Source of the DNA: Pseudomonas putida
GTDB taxonomy: Bacteria; Pseudomonadota; Gammaproteobacteria; Pseudomonadales; Pseudomonadaceae
Reading direction: 5' to 3'
DNA: 64,000 nt
Assembly: GCF_001636055.1 (NCBI RefSeq)
Contig: NZ_CP011789.1
Coordinates: 3,410,001-3,474,000, forward strand
The notes below the pieces were generated by a model, which saw only the letters and a list, made by a program, of their open reading frames with translations, ran no database searches and was not told where the DNA came from. Both the position numbers and the translations under genes were made by a program. This document shows, piece by piece, positions 34,751 through 43,367 of this stretch (its first letter is position 1; the number at the start of each line of letters is the position of its first letter).

Positions 34751-35932
34751 ATGAGCGCGCTTTCCCCTAAACGGGTCCTGTTTGCCCTGGCCATCGGCGC
34801 CTTCGGCATCGGCACCACCGAATTCGCCCCCATGGGCCTGCTGCCGGTCATCGCCGAAGGTGTCAACGCCAGCATCCCCACTGCCGGCATGCTGGTCACC
34901 GCCTACGCCATCGGCGTGATGGTCGGCGCACCGATCATGACCCTGCTGTTCAGCCGCTTCGGCAAGCGTGCTGCACTGATGATGCTGATGAGCATCTTCA
35001 CCGTCGGCAATCTGCTGTCGGCGCTGTCGCCGGACTATTACACCCTGCTGGCCTCGCGCCTGATCACCAGCCTCAACCACGGCGCATTCTTCGGCCTGGG
35101 CGCGGTAGTCGCGGCCAGCGTGGTACCCAAGGACAAGCAGGCCAGTGCCATTGCCACCATGTTCATGGGCTTGACCATCGCCAATATCGGCGGCGTACCG
35201 GCCGCCACCTGGATCGGCCAGCAGATCGGCTGGCGCATGGCCTTCGCCGGCACCGCCGTGCTCGGTCTGATCGCCATCAGTGCCTTGTGGTACGCCCTGC
35301 CCAAAGGCGAGCGTGGCAGCGTGCCGCATGTGCGCAAGGAACTGGCGGTGATCGCCCGCCCCAGCGTGCTGCTGGCGATGGCCACCACGGTGCTCGGCGC
35401 AGGCGCCATGTTCACGCTGTACACCTATGTGGCCCCGGTGCTTGCGGAATTGACCGGTGCCTCCAATGCGTTCGTCACACTGGGCCTGGTGCTGATCGGT
35501 GTCGGTTTCACCCTCGGCAACAGCCTTGGAGGTCGTCTGGCCGATTGGTCGCTGGACGGCGCGGCACGGATCTTCCTCGGTACCCTGGCGGTGATCATGC
35601 TGCTGATGCCGTTGGTGCTGGATAGCCATGTCGGTGCTGCGCTGGCCCTGCTGGTCTGGGGGGTATTCACCTTCGCCGTGGTGCCGCCGCTGCAGATGCG
35701 GGTGATGATTGCGGCGGCCGAGGCCCCAGGCCTGGCCTCGTCGATCAATGTAGGTGCATTCAACCTGGGCAATGCGGTCGGTGCCGCACTGGGCGGCGCG
35801 GTGATCAGCCTGGACCTGGGCTACGCCGCGGTGCCGATGGCCGGCGGTTTGCTGTCGGCGGCCGCGCTGCTGCTGGTGTGGCTGGGGGGACGCAACAAGG
35901 TGGCGAACAGCACCATCAGCGAAGCGCTGTAA
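34751..35932 (+). CDS. MFS drug/sugar efflux transporter (DHA1, AraJ-like)
   Basis: A 393-residue inner-membrane transporter with about 12 hydrophobic helices. It begins with FALAIGAFGIGTTEFAPMGLLP, a segment characteristic of the DHA1 efflux branch that includes AraJ and related proteins. The motif-A-like loop is FSRFGKRAALM after helix 2. GGAG at 34741-34744 lies six bases before the ATG. The gene lies behind dkgB in the same direction, so the pair may detoxify and export a reduced carbonyl compound or sugar acid. That link is inferred from adjacency only. No local regulator is present. Confidence 0.85.
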   Translation: MSALSPKRVLFALAIGAFGIGTTEFAPMGLLPVIAEGVNASIPTAGMLVTAYAIGVMVGAPIMTLLFSRFGKRAALMMLMSIFTVGNLLSALSPDYYTLLASRLITSLNHGAFFGLGAVVAASVVPKDKQASAIATMFMGLTIANIGGVPAATWIGQQIGWRMAFAGTAVLGLIAISALWYALPKGERGSVPHVRKELAVIARPSVLLAMATTVLGAGAMFTLYTYVAPVLAELTGASNAFVTLGLVLIGVGFTLGNSLGGRLADWSLDGAARIFLGTLAVIMLLMPLVLDSHVGAALALLVWGVFTFAVVPPLQMRVMIAAAEAPGLASSINVGAFNLGNAVGAALGGAVISLDLGYAAVPMAGGLLSAAALLLVWLGGRNKVANSTISEAL

Positions 35933-36122
35933 GCACCGTACAGGGCTCTTCGGAGAGGGACTACAGGTAATGGGGAAACGCTGAACCGCGTCTTCTGCCA
36001 GTATCGAATGGCCCCTCTTCAGAACCTTCGCCATGCCACCTGCTGATGTTTTCCTGCGCAGCCAGCGCTATGATGCTCCTCATGCACACAGCCCCTTCGT
36101 GGCTGACCGGAGGTACATCACG

Positions 36123-36401
36123 ATGACCGCAAAAGCCAGGAAAGTCTCCGAACCTGAGCTCGACGCCCTTGAGCAGACAGTACCCGAGCATGCCCGTGAG
36201 GCGACACTCAGCGCCTATCAGCGCGCCCTGCAGATGAGCCAGCAGGGGGTGCTGACCACTGACGACGGCGAACTGGTCAGGGTCAACGCGGATGGCGCCC
36301 GGACCGTCCTGGCCAAGGCCGGCCCACGGCGCAGGGTCAAGCTCGGCGAGGTTGTCACCGTTCGCAAGGTCGACGACAGCAGCGCCGGTGAGCGTGCCTA
36401 G
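36123..36401 (+). CDS. Putative antitoxin partner of zeta-like toxin
   Basis: A 92-residue hydrophilic, charged protein. I do not recognise a named family with certainty. The N-terminal half looks helical (KVSEPELDALEQTVPEHARE then a short amphipathic helix) and the C-terminal half is rich in basic residues and short strands (GPRRRVKLGEVVTVRK). CCGGAGGT sits eight bases before the ATG at 36123, so a longer reading from 36033 is rejected. Its last 14 bases overlap the start of the next gene, which encodes a zeta-type nucleotide kinase, so translational coupling as in toxin-antitoxin pairs is likely. The antitoxin role is inferred from that arrangement. Confidence 0.65.
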   Translation: MTAKARKVSEPELDALEQTVPEHAREATLSAYQRALQMSQQGVLTTDDGELVRVNADGARTVLAKAGPRRRVKLGEVVTVRKVDDSSAGERA

Positions 36402-37119
36402 GCTGCGGGTCTTTGCCGGTCCGAACGGCTCCGGCAAGAGCACCATCAAGGCCAGCCTCCCCGCCGCACTGACCCGCCTCTTCGTCAATGCCGACGAGCT
36501 GGAAACCCAGGCCAAGGCCAGCGGCTTCATCGACCTCTCCCTCTTCGGCATCCAGGCCACGCTGCCTGACGTGCTGGCGTTCCACCTAGAGCATCCCTTG
36601 ATCATCAGCAAGCGACTTGCCGGGCAGGTCGGGCGACTGGGGCTCGAGGAGCAGCGGATCGACTACCGTGCGGTACGCATGGATGCCTACTTCGCCTCGG
36701 TCATCGCCGACTTCATCCGCCAGCGCCTGCTCGAAGCCCGGGCCAGCTTCACCTTCGAAACCGTCATGTCCCATGGCAGCAAGATCGAGTTCATGCGCCA
36801 GGCACAAGCCAGTGGCTACCGCACCTACCTCTACTTCGTCTCGACGGAGAACCCGGAAATCAACATCGACCGGGTGGCCATCCGTGTCCGCCAGGGCGGG
36901 CATCCGGTCAGGCCGGACCTGGTGCGCAGTCGCTATGGACGTTCGCTCGACCTGTTGCCGGAGGCCATCGCCGCCAGCAACCGGGCCTTTGTATTCGACA
37001 ACTCGCAGCAGAGCGCGCTATGGCTCGCAGAGATCACCGATGGCACGCAGTTGGAGTATCGCACCGAGGAGATCCCGGACTGGTTCTTTGAGGCCTATGT
37101 GGACGAAGTCGAACCCTGA
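36388..37119 (+). CDS. Zeta-toxin-family P-loop kinase
   Basis: A 243-residue cytoplasmic protein whose fold and motifs fit zeta toxins, which phosphorylate UDP-N-acetyl sugars or other small molecules. The P-loop is FAGPNGSGKST (about 8-18). LFVNADELE (about 32) supplies the catalytic Asp region, and FTFETVMSHGSK (about 118) corresponds to the family ETT/S segment. The conserved late part includes RVAIRVRQGGHPV and FVFDNS. The start is GTG 36388 (or GTG 36394) inside the upstream gene. The ATG-like codons further upstream read through the antitoxin frame and are rejected. Whether it is an active toxin is untested; some relatives are housekeeping kinases. Confidence 0.8.
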   Translation: MSVPRLRVFAGPNGSGKSTIKASLPAALTRLFVNADELETQAKASGFIDLSLFGIQATLPDVLAFHLEHPLIISKRLAGQVGRLGLEEQRIDYRAVRMDAYFASVIADFIRQRLLEARASFTFETVMSHGSKIEFMRQAQASGYRTYLYFVSTENPEINIDRVAIRVRQGGHPVRPDLVRSRYGRSLDLLPEAIAASNRAFVFDNSQQSALWLAEITDGTQLEYRTEEIPDWFFEAYVDEVEP

Positions 37120-37250
37120 GGCTGGTCCATGATTATTCCAGTTGCCGCAATTATGAACTGCCGCCTGCACTGATTCCCAGCGAACACGCTTGAGCCTACG
37201 CTTCATCCATCAGGCCACTTCTTCCGGGCCTGCACATGAGGAGTCCCGCG

Positions 37251-37715
37251 ATGTCCCGCCCACCATTGCCCCCGTTCACCCGCGAAACCGCTATCGAGAA
37301 AGTCCGCCTGGCCGAGGATGGCTGGAACAGCCGCGATGCGGCCAAGGTTGCCCTCGCCTACACCCTCGACACTCGCTGGCGTAACCGGGTCGACTTCGCC
37401 ACCAACCGCGACGAGGCACAGGCCTTCCTGACCCGCAAGTGGAATCGTGAGCACGAATACCGCCTGATAAAGGAGCTCTGGGCCTTCACCGAAAACCGCA
37501 TCGCCGTACGCTATGCCTATGAGTACCGCGATGACAGCGGCCAGTGGTACCGCGCTTATGGCAACGAGAACTGGGAGTTCGCCGCCGATGGTTTGATGCA
37601 GAACCGTCACGCCAGCATCAACGAGATGCCGATCACGGAAGAAGAACGCCAGTTCCGTTGGCCGCTGGGGCGTCGTCCGGATGACCATCCGGGGCTGAGC
37701 AGCTTCGGCTTCTGA
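37251..37715 (+). CDS. DUF1348 family protein (NTF2/SnoaL-like fold)
   Basis: A 154-residue protein of the DUF1348 family, a nuclear-transport-factor-2-like fold with no settled function. Family elements are the N-terminal helix ([23 protein letters not shown]) and the strand pairs [34 protein letters not shown] and [13 protein letters not shown]. The ATG at 37251 follows GAGGAG by seven bases, so the ATG at 37236 is not used. It stands alone on the plus strand and is followed by a strong hairpin shared with the convergent LysR gene. No signal peptide is seen. Confidence 0.88.
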   Translation: MSRPPLPPFTRETAIEKVRLAEDGWNSRDAAKVALAYTLDTRWRNRVDFATNRDEAQAFLTRKWNREHEYRLIKELWAFTENRIAVRYAYEYRDDSGQWYRAYGNENWEFAADGLMQNRHASINEMPITEEERQFRWPLGRRPDDHPGLSSFGF

Positions 37716-37730
37716 TCTTGCAGACGCATT

Positions 37731-37760
37731 CGCCCAGGCCTGTCGTGACAGGCCTGGGCG
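37731..37760. terminator. Bidirectional terminator between DUF1348 gene and LysR gene
   Basis: A perfect 14-base stem, CGCCCAGGCCTGTC pairing with its complement at 37747-37760 around GT, stands between two convergent genes (stops at 37715 and 37778). A short T-rich stretch follows on the plus strand. Confidence 0.8.
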
Positions 37761-37777
37761 AAGTGCTTTTACGGTAT

Positions 37778-38698
37778 TCAACCGTACAGGTAGTTGATGT
37801 CCTTGAGCGCCAGCGGTGGCACCTGGCCAAGCAGGTAATCGCGCAGCTTGCTCATCTGCCGGGCCTTGGGGCTGGCCTTGAGCCAGGTCATGTAATAGCC
37901 ATCGCCAGTCGCCACGGCCTGCTTGAAGGGTGTGATCAGGCGCCCGGCGGCCAGGTCGGCACTGGCCAGTGCCAGATCGACCACCGAAATGCCCAGCCCT
38001 TGCTGGGCTGCGGAGATCCCTTGGTCAAGGGTGTCGAACACCTGCCCTTGATCGATGCTGATGTCCAGGGCATCGACCCGCGCCAACCAGCGCCGCCAAT
38101 CACGGCGGTCGGACGAGGGATGCAGGAATTCACAGTCGCGTAGCACCGACAGGTCTGGCTCAGGATCCTTGAGGTAGTCGGGGTGGCAGACCGGAATCAG
38201 CCATTCATCGAACAGCTTCAAGCTCTCCACATCGGCAGGGAAATTGCCGCTGCCCAGCAGGATGGCGCAATCGTAGGGCTCGGAATAGAAATCTACCGTG
38301 TCGATGTCCATCCACACGCTCGACAGTTGCACGCTGCAGCTGTCGTCGATCTTCTTGAAACCGTCCAGTGCCTTGAGCAGCCAGCGCACGGTGAGCGTGG
38401 AGGCGGCTTTCAGGCGCAGGCCGTAACGGTCCTGGCGCAACAATGCGCAAGCATTCTCGATGATCTTGAAGCCGACCTTGAGCTCCTGGGCCAGCAACCG
38501 ACCGTGCTCGGTCAAGCGCAGCTTGGGGCCACGGCGCTCGAACAAGTCGCAACCGAACATGGCTTCGAGGGTCTTGATGTGGTGGCTTACTGCCCCTTGG
38601 GTCAGGGCCAGTTCCTCCGCTGCGCGGGTGAAGGAGCCGTAACGAGAAGCCACTTCGAAGGCACGCAAGGCGTGCAGGGCTGGAATCCGTTCTGACAT
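37778..38698 (-). CDS. LysR-family regulator, GcvA type
   Basis: A 306-residue LTTR. The winged HTH is N-terminal (ALHALRAFEVASRYGSFTRA; LTQGAVSHHIKTLE; FERRGPKLRLTEHG), and the effector-binding domain follows from about residue 90 (ASTLTVRWLLKALDGF; YDCAILLGSG; GISVVDLALAS). The WL.PRL-type opening and the pattern of the C-terminal part place it in the GcvA branch. I prefer the ATG at 38698, which gives the usual MSERIPALHAL opening, over one at 38716. It is divergent from the YqcI/YcgG-LysE-SGNH operon and is its likely regulator, though LysR proteins can act elsewhere. Confidence 0.9.
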   Translation of the reverse strand: MSERIPALHALRAFEVASRYGSFTRAAEELALTQGAVSHHIKTLEAMFGCDLFERRGPKLRLTEHGRLLAQELKVGFKIIENACALLRQDRYGLRLKAASTLTVRWLLKALDGFKKIDDSCSVQLSSVWMDIDTVDFYSEPYDCAILLGSGNFPADVESLKLFDEWLIPVCHPDYLKDPEPDLSVLRDCEFLHPSSDRRDWRRWLARVDALDISIDQGQVFDTLDQGISAAQQGLGISVVDLALASADLAAGRLITPFKQAVATGDGYYMTWLKASPKARQMSKLRDYLLGQVPPLALKDINYLYG

Positions 38699-38723
38699 CG
38701 TCGCCGTCCAAAGCATGAGTGAA

Positions 38724-38742
38724 ACTAATAGTAGGTCATAGT
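38724..38742. promoter_or_regulatory. Candidate LysR binding site
   Basis: ACTA-N11-TAGT forms an inverted repeat containing a T-N11-A core and the CTAAT motif known from GcvA sites. It sits 26 bases upstream of the regulator ATG and about 120 bases before the divergent operon, a usual place for a shared LTTR site. Short motifs like this arise by chance often. Confidence 0.35.
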
Positions 38743-38861
38743 TCCAGGCGTTTTACAACCTTGGGAGGTTCTTTGAAAATGCCGTTAAATAACAATTACA
38801 GCTAACCAACACGCCGCGATAAGGCAGAAAAACCACCTTATAGAAACTTCCTGGGGAAACC

Positions 38862-39638
38862 ATGTTTACGGGTTATGGAAACTGCTATCGCCTGGATGCG
38901 CTAGAGCTGGCCGATGAACATGTTCGGAACAGGCAGCATTGGACCTACAAGACCATAGAGCACTTCAAGGAAATCCTCGGCAACCCTGGCTTTCCCTGTC
39001 TCTTCGGACGCAAGGCGGTCGCTGCCGCCACCTGCCACATCATTTTCGCCCGCGCCGATGATCCGGCCAATGATATCGCCCGCGGTCTCGCCGACTACGT
39101 CAGTACCATCGCGCCGATCCCGCTCAAGCAGCGCATCGGCAACCCGCTGCTGGTGTTTCTGGAAACGACCACCGACGCAACGCTGGCCGAACAGCAGGCC
39201 CTGGCCTGGAAGATCCTCCAGCAGGTCCACGCCCGCGACCCTCAGCCTTGGCCACAGGATGTGCCACGGGACCCGCATGACACTCAGTGGTCGTTCTGCT
39301 TTGCCGGCATGCCACTGTTCATCAACATGAGCTTTCCCGCCCATCGCCAGATGAAAAGCCGCAACCTGGGCAACAGCATCGCCTTCGTCATCAACCCACG
39401 GGAGAGCTTCGACGAAGTGGCCAGTGCAGGCACCGAAAGTGGCCAGCGCATCCGTGCGCGGATACGTGAGCGGGTTGCGCAGTACAACGACGGGGTCATC
39501 CCCGACAGCCTGGGGTTCTTCGGCCAGGACGACAACTTCGAATGGAAGCAGTACCAACTCCAGGAGGCCGGCTCGCTCAACCCGTCGCGCTGCCCCTTCC
39601 ATGCCGCTGCAACGCCTGAAAACCAGATCGAGAACTGA
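38862..39638 (+). CDS. YqcI/YcgG family protein, possible haem-dependent N-hydroxylase
   Basis: A 258-residue protein of the YqcI/YcgG family. Family segments include NPGFPCLFGRKAVAAATCHIIF (about 44-65), NPLLVFLE, WSFCFAGMPLFINMSFPAH (about 145-163), RNLGNSIAFVINPRESFD and, near the end, DDNFEWKQYQLQE. As I recall, a characterised member, GntA of guanitoxin biosynthesis, is a haem-dependent N-hydroxylase, so N-oxidation of an amino acid or guanidino compound is plausible but not shown here. The gene starts an operon: an exporter GTG follows two bases after its stop. A LysR gene is divergent. The C-terminal NPSRCPFH contains Cys and His that could matter for metal or haem binding. Confidence 0.82.
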   Translation: MFTGYGNCYRLDALELADEHVRNRQHWTYKTIEHFKEILGNPGFPCLFGRKAVAAATCHIIFARADDPANDIARGLADYVSTIAPIPLKQRIGNPLLVFLETTTDATLAEQQALAWKILQQVHARDPQPWPQDVPRDPHDTQWSFCFAGMPLFINMSFPAHRQMKSRNLGNSIAFVINPRESFDEVASAGTESGQRIRARIRERVAQYNDGVIPDSLGFFGQDDNFEWKQYQLQEAGSLNPSRCPFHAAATPENQIEN

Positions 39639-39640
39639 AT

Positions 39641-40279
39641 GTGAATACCGCACTGACTGCTACCTACGCCCTTACCGTCCTGCTGCTGATCGCCACGCCA
39701 GGCCCGGTAGTGGCGCTGATCGTCAACACCGCTGCCGCCTCCGGTTCGCGCAAGGCCCTGTTCACCGCCGTCGGCACCAACTGGGCGTCACTGGTGCTGA
39801 TTGGTGCTGCCGCCTGGATCATCATGACCAGCGCCGCGATCGACAAAGCCTGGCTCAGCAGCATGAGCCTGCTGGGCTGCCTGTTCATCGGCTACATCGC
39901 CGTGGGCACGCTGCGCGAAGCACTGCAGCAGCAACCTCGGGAGCACGCCGCCGAAACCGTCGAAACGCCGCGCAGCGCCGGCCGAGGCGGCCTGCTGCAA
40001 GGTTTCATGGTGGGCATTTCCAACCCCAAGGACATCATCTTCTTCATCGCCTTCTTCCCGCAGTTCATCCAGGTCACTGAATCCTTCGAGAAGAGCATGG
40101 TGGTGCTGTCGCTACTGTGGATCGCCATCGACTTCGCGGTGCTGAGCCTCTACATCTTCGCCATCGGCAAGATCGCTTCGCAGCGCAGCAACCGCCTGAT
40201 CAGCCTGGCCTCTGGCGTCGCCCTGCTGCTGATCGCCGCGGGCGGCCTGCTCTACAACCTCAAGGAGCTGGCCGCCTGA
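39641..40279 (+). CDS. LysE/RhtB family exporter
   Basis: A 212-residue inner-membrane amino acid exporter with about six helices. The family start is visible as LLLIATPGPVVALIVNTAAASG (GPV motif about residue 21) and ISNPKDIIFFIAFFPQFI (about 126) is the second conserved stretch. The initiation codon is GTG at 39641, two bases after the stop of the YqcI/YcgG gene; the ATG overlapping it at 39639 is followed by a stop. Coupling to that gene suggests it exports the compound made or modified there, for example an N-hydroxylated amino acid. Substrate is unknown. Confidence 0.87.
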   Translation: MNTALTATYALTVLLLIATPGPVVALIVNTAAASGSRKALFTAVGTNWASLVLIGAAAWIIMTSAAIDKAWLSSMSLLGCLFIGYIAVGTLREALQQQPREHAAETVETPRSAGRGGLLQGFMVGISNPKDIIFFIAFFPQFIQVTESFEKSMVVLSLLWIAIDFAVLSLYIFAIGKIASQRSNRLISLASGVALLLIAAGGLLYNLKELAA

Positions 40280-40304
40280 GCCCGCCCGATTCCCAGGAGC
40301 GCCC

Positions 40305-41396
40305 ATGACACCGATCGACATCACCCCGGACGTGGGCAGCGCCATTCCCCTGCGAGAAGACTACCAGCGCTTCCTGCTGCTCGGCGGACGCCGCGCACCG
40401 CATACCCTTTACGTGCACGAGCGCGGCTACCGCTCAGACACCATCAATACCGATGCGTTGGGCCTGCGCTACAGCCACTGCGCCGGCAAGCGATTTTCAC
40501 TGGCCGAGCGCGGCGGCGCGGCGCGCATCAACCTGCTGGTGGGCGGCTCTACTGCGCTGGGTATCGGCGCCAGCTCCGATGAACACACCGTGGCCTCCTA
40601 CCTATCGATGCTCACTGGCGAGATCTGGTTGAACCTGGCCGGCTGCGGCCTGAACGCCACCCAGGAGCTGCTGATGTTCCTCAGCCACCAGCATCGCCTT
40701 GGCCAGATCGGCCATGTCGTGGTACTCAGCGGCCTCAACACCTTGGCCCAGGAAGGGCTTGGCGAAATTCTTTCAGGTGACCAGGAACCTGAAGGGGCCC
40801 GGCCATACCAGCGTTTTCTCAACAGCTTCAACGAGGGCGTGCAACTGGCCAAACCCGGACGGGCCTCGTTCTGGCAGCGTCTGGGGCAAAGCCTGGCGCC
40901 CCGTCGTTCGGCGCCAGCGCCCTGGGCCTGGCCGCTGTCAGCGCCGGAAAAGCGCCTGCTTCGCGCCGCCGATTGCATCGGCCGTACCCTGTGCCAATGG
41001 GAGCGATTACTGGCCGACAGCCACACCTCCCTGACGTTCATCCTGCAGCCACTGCTGCCCTGGTGCCGCGAGCAGTTGCCCGTCGGCGAGCAGGCCATGC
41101 TCTCGGCGCTGGACCGTCAGCCGGGCAACTTCGACCGGCTGCTGGAGGGTGTCTACGACAGCGAACTGCACTCAACCTTCTTCCGACGCATCAAGAGTCA
41201 GGCGCAGAGCGTACCCTGCTATGACATGAACGGTATGCTCAGCAGCTCACCGGTGTTCAACGAACATCTGTTCATCGATCGGCTGCATTTCAACGACCTG
41301 GGCAACAATGCCCTGGCCAAGGTCATCACCGCAAAGCTGGGGTTGGCCCAGGAAAAGTACGCCAACCGCAAGGTCACGCCATTCAAGCTCGTCTGA
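40305..41396 (+). CDS. SGNH/GDSL-like protein of unknown function
   Basis: A 363-residue cytoplasmic-looking protein without signal peptide. INLLVGGSTALGIGASSDEHTV (about 77-97) resembles block I of SGNH hydrolases (GGSTxxGxG), LNLAGCGLNATQE gives a block II/III-like Gly and Asn, and FIDRLHFNDLGNNALAKVI (about 324) matches the closing DxxH block. It could be an acyl transferase or esterase acting on a small molecule. CCAGGAGC precedes the ATG, 25 bases after the exporter stop, so it is the third operon gene. I have an unverified memory of similar pseudomonad proteins annotated as 'inducer of phenazine A'; I cannot confirm it and do not use it as a call. Confidence 0.7.
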   Translation: MTPIDITPDVGSAIPLREDYQRFLLLGGRRAPHTLYVHERGYRSDTINTDALGLRYSHCAGKRFSLAERGGAARINLLVGGSTALGIGASSDEHTVASYLSMLTGEIWLNLAGCGLNATQELLMFLSHQHRLGQIGHVVVLSGLNTLAQEGLGEILSGDQEPEGARPYQRFLNSFNEGVQLAKPGRASFWQRLGQSLAPRRSAPAPWAWPLSAPEKRLLRAADCIGRTLCQWERLLADSHTSLTFILQPLLPWCREQLPVGEQAMLSALDRQPGNFDRLLEGVYDSELHSTFFRRIKSQAQSVPCYDMNGMLSSSPVFNEHLFIDRLHFNDLGNNALAKVITAKLGLAQEKYANRKVTPFKLV

Positions 41397-41554
41397 CAGT
41401 CGACAAAGCCTCTTTCGACAGCACCTCGGGATGGCTAGAATAGCCCTTCACCGCTCCCGGTAGCCCGAGGCAAACGCGAATTCGTCATGAACACCCCTGC
41501 TGCCCAAACGCTTCTGGTTCGTCCCACTTGGGCGCCAGCCTGCGAGGCCCACTC

Positions 41555-42250
41555 GTGAGTCCAGCCGTCTTCCTTTCGGGCTTGTTCGCAGCGCTGACGC
41601 CGTTTGCCGCCCAGGCGCTCGACGTTCGCATCGACCCCCATGCCGATCTTCTCTACCGGCAGGCATTGCCATTGCTCGAGCAGGCCGACACCGAGGATGA
41701 CAGCCCCAGCCCACTGCGCACAGCCGAGACCAATGATCCGGAGCTCAGCCGCCAGGGCCAGGCCATGGCCCGCACATTGCCAACGGCGGTAGCGCTACTG
41801 GAAAAGTCGGTTGCCTTGGGCCATCCCGTAGCGCAGTACCGCTTGGCTCTGTATTACATGACTTACCTGCCTGCCGGGAAAATTGCCGACGCTGCCTGCC
41901 CATTGCTCGAAGCCAGCCTGCGCCAGGGCTTCGCCCCGCCAGCGACAGCAATTGCTAACTGGTGCCCGTCCTACAACCATACTCTCGCCTACCGCGAGGC
42001 GCTGGAAGCCATTCCGAGCATGGCGACCCTTTACGCCGCCTACTATCCGCAACCCGCCACTCGACTGGCTTGCAACCGCAGTCGCCCGCAAGGCCTGGAA
42101 CTTCAATGGGGGCGTCAGCGCGACTACCAGGCGGAGGTCTACCGCCTGCTCGGCGAGCTCGACCCGCAACGGCGTCAGGTTTTTCTGCAGAAGGCGGTGG
42201 AGATCAACGGTTGCGCGGCGGCCCAGCAGCGGCTGACCAGCAATCGCTGA
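41555..42250 (+). CDS. Secreted Sel1-like/TPR-like protein, hypothetical
   Basis: A 231-residue protein with a signal peptide (SPAVFLSGLFAALTPFAAQA then LDVRID), so it is probably periplasmic. The mature part contains a Sel1-like helix pair (AVALLEKSVALGHPVAQYRLALYY, about 87-110) and four or five cysteines. GTG at 41555 with GAGG seven bases upstream is the better start; a TTG at 41528 would place extra residues before the signal peptide. No operon partner is obvious and I do not know its function. Sel1-like proteins usually mediate protein contacts. Confidence 0.65.
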   Translation: MSPAVFLSGLFAALTPFAAQALDVRIDPHADLLYRQALPLLEQADTEDDSPSPLRTAETNDPELSRQGQAMARTLPTAVALLEKSVALGHPVAQYRLALYYMTYLPAGKIADAACPLLEASLRQGFAPPATAIANWCPSYNHTLAYREALEAIPSMATLYAAYYPQPATRLACNRSRPQGLELQWGRQRDYQAEVYRLLGELDPQRRQVFLQKAVEINGCAAAQQRLTSNR

Positions 42251-42409
42251 CCGCACGACCGCTGAGCATTCAGCCAGCAAATACCGGGTATTCCAACATT
42301 TAATTTGTGGATGCCAGGGCCTCGCCCCTATGCTGTCCGTACATCCCCTGCGCCGCACCGGACGGTGCGGTTCACGGCACGGGGAGAGAACAACAAGTCG
42401 AGACTGTCC

Positions 42410-43246
42410 ATGTCGAATCACTCCTACTTCGCCCCCCACGGTGGGCACCCGGCTCAAACCGAGCTGCTGACTGACCGTGCCATGTTCACCGAGGCCTATG
42501 CCGTCATTCCCAAGGGCGTGATGCGTGACATCGTCACCAGCCACTTGCCGTTCTGGGACAAGATGCGCATGTGGGTCATCGCCCGCCCACTGACTGGTTT
42601 TGCCGAAACCTTCTCGCAGTACATCGTCGAAGTCGCCCCTGAAGGCGGCAGCGAACGCCCTGAGCTGGACCCGAATGCCGAAGCCGTGGTGTTCGTCGTC
42701 GAAGGCGAGATCGACATCACCGTCGAAGGCAAGCACCACACCTTGGTGCCTGGTGGCTACGCCTTCCTCGCACCAGGGGCCGACTGGAGCCTGCGCAACA
42801 ACAGCAAGGCCAACGTCACTTTCCACTGGCTGCGCAAGCACTACCAGAAAGTCGAAGGCCTGGCGGTTCCCGAATCGTTCGTCACGCACCGCGATAACGC
42901 CACGGTCATCGAGATGCCGGGCACCGAAGGGCGCTGGGTCACCACTCGCTTCGTCGACATGGCCGACATGCGTCACGACATGCACGTCAACATCGTGACC
43001 TTCCAGCCAGGCGGCGTGATTCCGTTTGCTGAAACCCACGTCATGGAACACGGCTTGTACGTGCTCGAAGGCAAGGCGGTATATCGCCTCAACCAGGACT
43101 GGGTGGAAGTGGAAGCCGGTGACTTCATGTGGCTGCGTGCGTTCTGCCCACAAGCCTGCTACTCGGGTGGTCCAGGGCCGTTCAGCTACCTGCTGTACAA
43201 GGACGTGAACCGTCACGTGCACCTGACGCTCAATCCGCAGCGCTGA
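42410..43246 (+). CDS. (S)-ureidoglycine aminohydrolase, bicupin
   Basis: A 278-residue double-cupin enzyme of the YlbA/AllE type. It removes ammonia from (S)-ureidoglycine to give ureidoglycolate in purine (allantoin) breakdown and needs Mn2+. The first cupin has VVFVVEGEIDITVEGKHHTL. The second carries the metal site with ETHVMEHGLYVLEGKAVY (about 209-226), and LLYKDVNRH near the end is a family hallmark. The ATG at 42410 gives the common MSNHSYFAPHGG opening; a longer frame from 42305 is rejected. No other purine catabolic genes are in the window, so here it stands alone. Confidence 0.88.
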   Translation: MSNHSYFAPHGGHPAQTELLTDRAMFTEAYAVIPKGVMRDIVTSHLPFWDKMRMWVIARPLTGFAETFSQYIVEVAPEGGSERPELDPNAEAVVFVVEGEIDITVEGKHHTLVPGGYAFLAPGADWSLRNNSKANVTFHWLRKHYQKVEGLAVPESFVTHRDNATVIEMPGTEGRWVTTRFVDMADMRHDMHVNIVTFQPGGVIPFAETHVMEHGLYVLEGKAVYRLNQDWVEVEAGDFMWLRAFCPQACYSGGPGPFSYLLYKDVNRHVHLTLNPQR

Positions 43247-43367
43247 GGCGCCCACCTGCATCAACCGATCGGGGTTGGCCACGGCCCTGATCGGCGCAAC
43301 ATCATCTTCATGATCGTTCTGCCTGTTCCCGCGCATACTAGGGTGACCCTCTGCGTGGAGCCTGAAC

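Noticed and set aside
34637..36034. A 465-codon minus-strand frame opposite the MFS gene.
   Set aside because: His/Gln/Asp-rich low-complexity composition and exact overlap with a clear 12-helix transporter.
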